Shown: in pieces, positions 7,022 to 11,061 of the stretch
Position numbering within the stretch: position 1 is the first letter of the stretch
Layout: each line of letters starts with the position of its first letter
Assembly: GCA_028278755.1 (NCBI GenBank)
Contig: JAPYOI010000219.1
Span: forward strand, 1 to 11,061
Length of the DNA: 11,061 bases
Direction of reading: 5' to 3'
Source: Poriferisodalis multihospitum
Lineage (GTDB): Bacteria; Actinomycetota; Acidimicrobiia; Acidimicrobiales; Poriferisodalaceae
Translations under genes and position numbers: made by a program
The notes under the pieces: generated by a model
Told to the model about the DNA's origin: nothing
What the model saw: only the letters and a program-made list of their open reading frames with translations
Database searches by the model: none

Positions 7022-7350
7022 GGCAGCACCACCGCGACATCGTCGCCGCTGATACGGATCTCATAGACCGGAACGGGCTGGGTGGCGGGGAAGCAATTCG
7101 GCTTGCCGGTCCGCAGGTCAAAGCTCGACGAGTGCTGCGGGCACTCGAGCGCGCACTCGTCGGGCCAGACCCAGCCGTCGGCCAGCGAGTAGTTCTGGTG
7201 GCTGCACCGGTCGCCGATGGCGTAGTAGTCGTCGCCGATGCGCGCCAGAGCGATGCGGTGCCCTTCGACGTCGAAGCGTCGGGCTTCGCCGTCGGGCACG
7301 TCGCCACGCTGGCACAGCACCTCGGTGCGGGTCTCGTCTGCTGCGCTCAT
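7018..7350 (-). CDS. Rieske [2Fe-2S] ferredoxin of the suf cluster
   Basis: The 110-residue protein is a single Rieske domain. The cluster ligands are visible as C49-x-H51 (DRCSHQNYSL) and C70-x2-H73 (LECPQHSSSFDL), with 18 residues between the two pairs. The size and the ending, PVYEIRISGDDVAVVLP, match the small soluble ferredoxin subunits of the non-haem iron oxygenase type. In many actinobacteria such a gene lies between sufD and sufC, as here. It probably supplies electrons during cluster assembly or is a client of the system; the exact role is not known. A good Shine-Dalgarno (GGAGG at 7358-7362) lies 7 bases before the ATG, and the stop overlaps the sufC start. Confidence 0.93.
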   Translation of the reverse strand: MSAADETRTEVLCQRGDVPDGEARRFDVEGHRIALARIGDDYYAIGDRCSHQNYSLADGWVWPDECALECPQHSSSFDLRTGKPNCFPATQPVPVYEIRISGDDVAVVLP

Positions 7351-7357
7351 GGCGCCG

Positions 7358-7362
7358 CCTCC
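7358..7362 (-). promoter_or_regulatory. Ribosome binding site of the Rieske gene
   Basis: GGAGG on the - strand, 7 bases before the ATG at 7350. It lies in the 54-base gap after sufD and supports independent initiation of the Rieske protein. Confidence 0.65.
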
Positions 7363-7404
7363 ACGGCAACCGAGCTCATTGCACTGCCCGCACGGCCGTC
7401 GCGC

Positions 7405-8424
7405 TCATTGCGCGACCGCGAAGTCGGCATCGGACACCAACTCGTCGATGCGCTGGCGCACCGATGCCGAGATCTCCTCAGACGGCAGCGCATCGAGGAC
7501 TTCGTCGAAGAAACCACGCACCACCAGCGCCTCGGCCACGTCGGTGGGCACGCCCCGGCTCTCGAGATAGAAGCGCTGATCGGCGTCGACGGGGCCGATC
7601 GAGGAGGCGTGGCTGCACTGCACATCGCTGTTCTCGATCTCGAGGTTCGGCACCGACTCGGCCCACGCATTGGGGGACAGCTTCAGATTCCGGTTGGTCT
7701 GGTTGGCCACGACGTGGGGAGCGTCGGCCTCGATACGGATCAGCCCCGTGTAGACCGCCCGGGCGTGATCGTCGACCGCGCCCTTGAACAGCAAGTCAGA
7801 GGTGGTGTGGGGTGCCACGTGGGTTTGGAATGTGCGGAAGTCGAGCGTGGAGCTGCCCCGGCCGAAATACACGGCGTCGATCTCGCTGTGGCCGCCGCGC
7901 CCGGTCATGTCGATGCCGATGCGGGCCCGGGCGTATGCGCCGCCCATCGCCACCTGGCCGGTCCGCAGGTTGGAATCTCGACCCACGTCCGAGCAGAGGT
8001 TGGCAATCTGCCATGCGCCCGAGCCCAGTTCCTGCACGGTGAGGTGACCGAGGTGTGCACCGTCGCCGACGCTCAGCTCGGTCAGGGGGCAGACGAGTGC
8101 GGGCGTGTCGCCGCCGGTGTGATGCTCGATCACTGTGGCTTGGCTGGTGCGGCCGGCCACCACGACGAGCCGGGGGAACCATGCCAGCCCCTCGACATCG
8201 GTGTGGACGTGCACGACGATCGGCGCAGTCACCACCGCGTTCGGATCGATGCTGACGGCCACCGGCGCTGTGGCCAGAGCCAGATTCCAGTCGCCGAAGA
8301 CGTCGGGCCCCTCGGGGGCGACCGTGCCGATCAGATCGTCCGCGCCGTCGCCGAGCGTGCCCACGCGGATGCCCTCTGTCCGCACCGATACCTCGACGAC
8401 GGCACCGTTGGTGATGCGAACCAC
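7405..8424 (-). CDS. sufD: SufD, Fe-S cluster assembly scaffold: core and C-terminal part of an interrupted gene
   Basis: This 339-residue frame holds the beta-helix core and C-terminal helical domain of SufD, partner of SufB and SufC in Fe-S cluster assembly. Diagnostic segments are SDLLFKGAVDDHARAVYTGL (209-228), NQTNRNLKLSPNA (241-253) and VQCSHASSIGPVDADQRFYL (268-287); C270 and H272 match the CSH motif important in E. coli SufD. The C-terminal helix (VVRGFFDEVLDALP) is intact. The only start in this frame is a GTG at 8424 with no close ribosome binding site, and family members are usually 50 or more residues longer at the N-terminus. The missing start is found in a different frame just upstream (8563-8438), so the gene seems broken by a frameshift, probably with loss of a linker. 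The core may still be made if translation re-initiates or shifts frame. Identity is certain; functional status is not. Confidence 0.88.
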   Translation of the reverse strand: MVRITNGAVVEVSVRTEGIRVGTLGDGADDLIGTVAPEGPDVFGDWNLALATAPVAVSIDPNAVVTAPIVVHVHTDVEGLAWFPRLVVVAGRTSQATVIEHHTGGDTPALVCPLTELSVGDGAHLGHLTVQELGSGAWQIANLCSDVGRDSNLRTGQVAMGGAYARARIGIDMTGRGGHSEIDAVYFGRGSSTLDFRTFQTHVAPHTTSDLLFKGAVDDHARAVYTGLIRIEADAPHVVANQTNRNLKLSPNAWAESVPNLEIENSDVQCSHASSIGPVDADQRFYLESRGVPTDVAEALVVRGFFDEVLDALPSEEISASVRQRIDELVSDADFAVAQ

Positions 8425-8437
8425 TGCCGCAGCGCCG

Positions 8438-8563
8438 TCAGCGCCACACCTCTTCGGTGAACGACGGCATGCCGCTGGCGACCGCTCGTTCCGCCGCAGC
8501 GCGACGCCGCTTGGTCAACGCGTCGGAGCCGTCGAGCGCGTCGACGAGGTCGGGGCTGAACAC
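8438..8563 (-). pseudogene. sufD: Detached N-terminal piece of sufD
   Basis: A 41-codon frame beginning with GTG at 8563 encodes a typical SufD N-terminus: a helical, Arg/Ala-rich stretch (KRRRAAAERAVASGMPSF) leading to TEEVWR. SufD proteins have a similar motif, E-x-W-R/K-Y, at the end of their first helices. TGA follows at once, where most homologues continue with Y-[ST]. The core of SufD resumes in the +1 frame directly after this stop. A +1 shift at CGC-TGA would join the two parts, but only about five residues would then separate EVWR from the first core strand (VVRITNGAVV), whereas homologues I recall have some 30-45. This points to a deletion that also changed the frame, or to an assembly error. 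No strong ribosome binding site precedes the GTG. Confidence 0.7.
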
Positions 8564-8598
8564 GCTGCGGAGGCTACCGGCGCGCCCGTCAGGGCCTA

Positions 8599-8617
8599 GC
8601 GGGCCGGAGCGGCCCGC
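8599..8617 (-). terminator. GC-rich hairpin before sufD
   Basis: GCGGGCC and GGCCCGC form a perfect 7-bp stem around a 5-base loop, in the 66 bases between the stop of the four-cysteine protein gene (8630) and the GTG of the sufD fragment (8563). It may end transcription of the upstream operon or regulate entry into the suf genes. No T-run follows on the - strand, and in DNA this rich in G and C such stems also arise by chance. Confidence 0.35.
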
Positions 8618-8629
8618 ATCGAGCCGTGA

Positions 8630-9043
8630 TCAAACCTCGCCGTCTTTGCGGTCGTCGCGGTCCGCACGACGCTTCACACGCTTTGCCTTGCGGGCAGCCT
8701 TGCGATTCTTGGACCTGATGCGGATGCCCTTGCGCCGGGACTGCTCCGCGGCAACCTCTTCGAGGATTCGCGGACCGGCCTCGTTCAGGATGTCCTCGGC
8801 AGCATCGAGGAGGTCGCCGATGGACTCATCCACGCCGACGCTCTCGGGCTCGGTGGCGAAGTTGCGAACACCCAGCGAGCCGTGCTGCCAGCCGGCGTCA
8901 AGCCGTCGAGGCGAATACGACGGACAGTCTTCGGGGCAGCGCCACGGGGCCTCGGGAGCCAAGTCGAGGTTGCACTTTCGCACGGTGTCACCGTTGGGGT
9001 AGGACCGGCTCTCGTAGTGGCGGCAGTTCGTTCGCATCGGCAT
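8630..9043 (-). CDS. Small four-cysteine protein with basic C-terminus (hypothetical)
   Basis: The 137-residue protein has an N-terminal cysteine-rich module: C7 with nearby H9 (NCRHYESRSY), C24 (VRKCNLDLAP), C36 and C40 (WRCPEDCPSY). Four cysteines in this spacing could bind zinc or an Fe-S cluster. A middle acidic helical segment (VDESIGDLLDAAEDIL) follows, then a strongly basic tail (residues 103-134, many Arg and Lys) able to contact nucleic acid or an acidic partner. I recognise the LDLAPEAPWRCPEDC pattern as belonging to conserved hypothetical proteins of actinobacteria but know no function. The start is well fixed: GGGAGG lies 8 bases before the ATG and directly abuts the stop of the CitE-like gene, 14 bases away. 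The two genes are thus almost certainly in one operon. The suf genes follow after 66 bases. Confidence 0.85.
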   Translation of the reverse strand: MPMRTNCRHYESRSYPNGDTVRKCNLDLAPEAPWRCPEDCPSYSPRRLDAGWQHGSLGVRNFATEPESVGVDESIGDLLDAAEDILNEAGPRILEEVAAEQSRRKGIRIRSKNRKAARKAKRVKRRADRDDRKDGEV

Positions 9044-9051
9044 GGCAGCCG

Positions 9052-9057
9052 CCTCCC
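9052..9057 (-). promoter_or_regulatory. Ribosome binding site of the four-cysteine protein gene
   Basis: GGGAGG on the - strand, 8 bases before the ATG at 9043 and immediately after the TGA of the CitE-like gene. It fixes the start and indicates coupling of the two genes. Confidence 0.65.
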
Positions 9058-9933
9058 TCAGCGCTGCGCAATCGCGTCGGCGAGCGCTATCGCCCGCCGG
9101 GCTTCATCCACGTGAAGATTCTCGACCATCTTGCCGTCTACGGTCACCACCCCACGGCCATCTGCCACCGCCGCCTCGAATGCCTCGATCACCTGGCGGT
9201 GGAAGTCGAGCTCGTCAAGGCTCGGCGAGAAGGCCTCGTTGGCGGGATCGACCTGGCTGGGGTGGATCAGCGTCTTGCCGTCGAACCCCAGGTCGGCACC
9301 TTGGCGGCACACGGCCGCGAATCCGTCTGCGTCGCGGATGTCGTTGTAGACACCGTCGAGGGCGGTGACGCCCGCTTCCCGGGCGGCCACCAAGCACGTC
9401 GCGAGGTGCGGCACCAGCGCTGCCCGGTCGGGCGTGATAGTGGCGTGCAATTCCTTGGCCATGTCGTTGGTGCCCATCACCACCGCATCGGTTCGCTCGA
9501 AGCCGGCGATCTCGCGGGCATGGGCGATGCCCGCAGGTGTCTCGATCATGGCCCAGATGCGCATCGAGTCGGGGGCGCCCGCGGTGTCGAGCAGGTCGGA
9601 CACGGCAGCGAGATGTGCGGCGCTCGACACCTTGGGGATGACAACGGCTGAGGGGGCCGCTGCACCCGCGGCCCTGATGTCGTCGCGACCCCACGGGGTG
9701 TCGAGCCCATTGCAGCGGATGGTCAGCTCGCGGTAGCCGTACTCGCCAGATGATGCGGCGGCGCACGCGCCCTCGCGGGCGGCTTCCTTGGCATCGGGCG
9801 CTACCGCATCCTCGAGATCGAAGATGAGCGCATCCGCGTCGATGGCCTTGGCCTTCTCCAGCGCCCGGGCATTGGCCGCCGGCATATAGAGCACCGATCG
9901 GCGCGGGCGGTCGGCGTGCTCGCTCGAACTCAT
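9058..9933 (-). CDS. HpcH/HpaI aldolase / CitE-like lyase family protein
   Basis: The 291-residue protein belongs to the CitE/malyl-CoA lyase branch of the HpcH/HpaI family, TIM-barrel enzymes that cleave or hydrolyse CoA thioesters of 3-hydroxy acids. Visible motifs are RRSVLYMPAANARALEKA (11-28, CoA-binding start of the barrel), FDLEDAVAPDAKEAAR (38-53), IRCNGLDTPWGRDDI (72-86, with R73), VVIPKV (97-102), MIETPAGI (129-136) with metal ligand E131, GTNDMAKEL (154-162) with metal ligand D157, and LIHPSQV (222-228). The start is set at ATG 9933, where the conserved part begins; the frame is open to 10029 but that extension is not family-like. It could be a citramalyl- or malyl-CoA lyase, or a malyl-CoA thioesterase (Mcl2-like), given the mcl gene upstream. 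It is followed after 14 bases by the four-cysteine protein gene. Confidence 0.92.
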   Translation of the reverse strand: MSSSEHADRPRRSVLYMPAANARALEKAKAIDADALIFDLEDAVAPDAKEAAREGACAAASSGEYGYRELTIRCNGLDTPWGRDDIRAAGAAAPSAVVIPKVSSAAHLAAVSDLLDTAGAPDSMRIWAMIETPAGIAHAREIAGFERTDAVVMGTNDMAKELHATITPDRAALVPHLATCLVAAREAGVTALDGVYNDIRDADGFAAVCRQGADLGFDGKTLIHPSQVDPANEAFSPSLDELDFHRQVIEAFEAAVADGRGVVTVDGKMVENLHVDEARRAIALADAIAQR

Positions 9934-10086
9934 GCCGGAACTCGTCCTCGGTGCAGCGTGTCGCAGTGCGGCAGCGGGCGCAAACCGGCCCAAGCTCTGC
10001 CTCGCGCGCGTCCTTTGCCCAAAGTGCAATCAGGCTCCAGAACAGGGTTCGGCTGCGATGTGCGCGTCAGTTGACCCACGGCGCGC

Positions 10087-11061
10087 TCACGCTGACTCGA
10101 GCCCGTAGGCAGCGGCCAGCTCGGGGTCGGCCGCGGACAGGTCACGGGCGAGATGCAGCACCACCCGGCACTGCTTCACCGTGGCGTCGTCCTGCATCTT
10201 GCCGTCGATCATCACAGCGCCGGTGCCGTCGCCCATCTCGGTCACCACCCGCTGCGCCCACGCCACTTCGGCAGGCTCGGGGCTGAACACCCGCTTGGCG
10301 ATGGCGATCTGGCTCGGGTGCAGGCTCCACGCCCCTACACAGCCCAGCAAGTAGGCGTTGCGGAACTGGTCCTCGCAGCCGATGGGGTCGGCGATGTCGC
10401 CGAACGGCCCGTAGTAGGGCAGGATGCCGGCGGTGCCGCAGGCGTCCACCATGCGGGCCAGCGTGTAGTGCCACAGGTCCTGCTGGAATGACGTGCGCGC
10501 GTCGTCGTCGCCGTCGGGCACGGGGTCGGTGCGCACGAGGTAGCCGGGATGCCCGCCGCCGACGCGGGTGGTCTTCATGCGGCGGTCAGCGGCCAGGTCG
10601 GCAGGCCCCAGCGACAGCCCCTGCATGCGGGGGCTGGCCAGGCAGATCGATTCCACGTTGGCCACGCCACGGGCGGTCTCGAGGATCGCATGCACCAGCA
10701 GCGGCCGTTCCAGCCCCACGCGGGCCTCGAGCTGGGCCAGCAGCCGGTCCACGTAGTGGATGTCCTCGGGGCCTTCCACCTTGGGCACCATGATCACGTC
10801 GAGCTTGTCGCCGATCTCGTGGCACAGCGCCCACACGTCGTCGAGGAACCACGGCGAGTCGAGGCTGTTCACCCGGGTCCACAGCTGCGTGTGGCCCGGC
10901 TCCCACGCCTTGCCCACCTCGATCAGCCCTGCCCGGGCGGCGTCTTTGCTGTCGGCCGACACGGCGTCTTCCAGGTTGCCGAGCAGCACGTCGACCGTGG
11001 GGGCGATGTCGGGAACCTTGGCCCGCATCCGCTCGTTCGACGGGTCGAAGAAGTGGATCAT
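10087..11061 (-). CDS. mcl: L-malyl-CoA / beta-methylmalyl-CoA lyase (partial, N-terminus beyond the window)
   Basis: The 324 residues seen match the Mcl1 type of malyl-CoA lyase closely in order and motif: HFFDPSNERMRAKVPDIA, GNLEDAVSADSKDAAR (28-43), WTRVNSLDSPWFLDD (61-75), VIMVPKVEGPEDIHYVD (89-105), AILETARG (125-132) with metal ligand E128, LSLGPADLAADR (149-160) with D155, MKTTRVGGGHPGY (162-174), YYGPFGDI (216-223), WSLHPSQIAIAKRVFSP (245-261) and MIDGKMQDDAT (284-294) with the catalytic aspartate D285. The enzyme reversibly cleaves malyl-CoA to acetyl-CoA and glyoxylate, and methylmalyl-CoA to propionyl-CoA and glyoxylate, in the ethylmalonyl-CoA pathway or the 3-hydroxypropionate cycle. 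The ATG at the very edge lies inside the usual N-terminal strand (R-V/M-I/V-H-F-F), so about 30 residues are probably missing. A 153-base gap separates it from the CitE-like gene. Confidence 0.93.
   Translation of the reverse strand: MIHFFDPSNERMRAKVPDIAPTVDVLLGNLEDAVSADSKDAARAGLIEVGKAWEPGHTQLWTRVNSLDSPWFLDDVWALCHEIGDKLDVIMVPKVEGPEDIHYVDRLLAQLEARVGLERPLLVHAILETARGVANVESICLASPRMQGLSLGPADLAADRRMKTTRVGGGHPGYLVRTDPVPDGDDDARTSFQQDLWHYTLARMVDACGTAGILPYYGPFGDIADPIGCEDQFRNAYLLGCVGAWSLHPSQIAIAKRVFSPEPAEVAWAQRVVTEMGDGTGAVMIDGKMQDDATVKQCRVVLHLARDLSAADPELAAAYGLESA

Noticed and set aside
8438..8443. Programmed +1 frameshift (CGC-TGA) or selenocysteine at TGA as a normal part of sufD expression
   Set aside because: No slippery sequence, internal Shine-Dalgarno or SECIS-like element is evident, and the family linker would still be missing; mutation or assembly error is simpler.
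6973..8460. Very long + strand open frame (495 codons) across the sufC, Rieske and sufD region
   Set aside because: It is the antisense shadow of well-identified - strand genes with clear motifs; its translation is His/Arg/Gly/Val-rich and matches nothing.
9934..10029. Upstream extension of the CitE-like protein to 10029
   Set aside because: The added 32 residues are Arg/Ala-rich and precede the conserved barrel start; ATG 9933 matches normal family length.

Overview
The window is high-GC DNA with compact, closely spaced genes and ATG/GTG starts, and looks like an actinomycete chromosome. The mix of short RCC1-like repeat lipoproteins, a Rieske protein inside a suf cluster, and malyl-CoA lyase-family genes suggests an acidimicrobial-type actinobacterium. 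That placement is inference from gene content, not from a marker gene.

Left part, + strand (1-5078): a DUF3800-type protein (76-891), then about 900 bases with no convincing gene, then two adjacent lipoprotein genes separated by 4 nt. The first (1790-3679) is a 629-residue lipoprotein with fourteen ~37-residue RCC1-like repeats, each carrying a fixed pair of cysteines. The second (3684-5078) is a 464-residue lipoprotein of unknown function with a Ser/Thr/Pro-rich stalk and an Asp-box-like motif. Both look like cell-surface proteins and are probably co-transcribed.

Right part, - strand (11061-5168, converging on the lipoproteins): read in the direction of transcription, it holds a partial malyl-CoA lyase gene (mcl, cut by the window edge), a second CitE-like lyase, a small four-cysteine basic protein, sufD, a Rieske ferredoxin, sufC, a pterin-4a-carbinolamine dehydratase and a NUDIX hydrolase. 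The spacing (4-nt overlap, gaps of 10, 14 and 54 nt) points to one or a few operons. The first two genes act on malyl-CoA-type thioesters (carbon metabolism). The suf genes serve Fe-S cluster assembly. The last two are housekeeping or repair-type enzymes.

Most notable points: (i) sufD is interrupted. A recognisable N-terminal piece (8563-8438) ends in TGA just after its EEVWR motif, and the core continues in another frame with the usual linker apparently missing. (ii) No sufB, sufS or sufU is present next to sufD/sufC. (iii) SufC has an extra acidic C-terminal tail. (iv) Every one of the fourteen RCC1-like repeats has a cysteine pair. I found no tRNA, rRNA, CRISPR array, insertion sequence or clear mobile element, and no clear undescribed multi-gene system. 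The lipoprotein pair and the four-cysteine protein are the best candidates for new biology.
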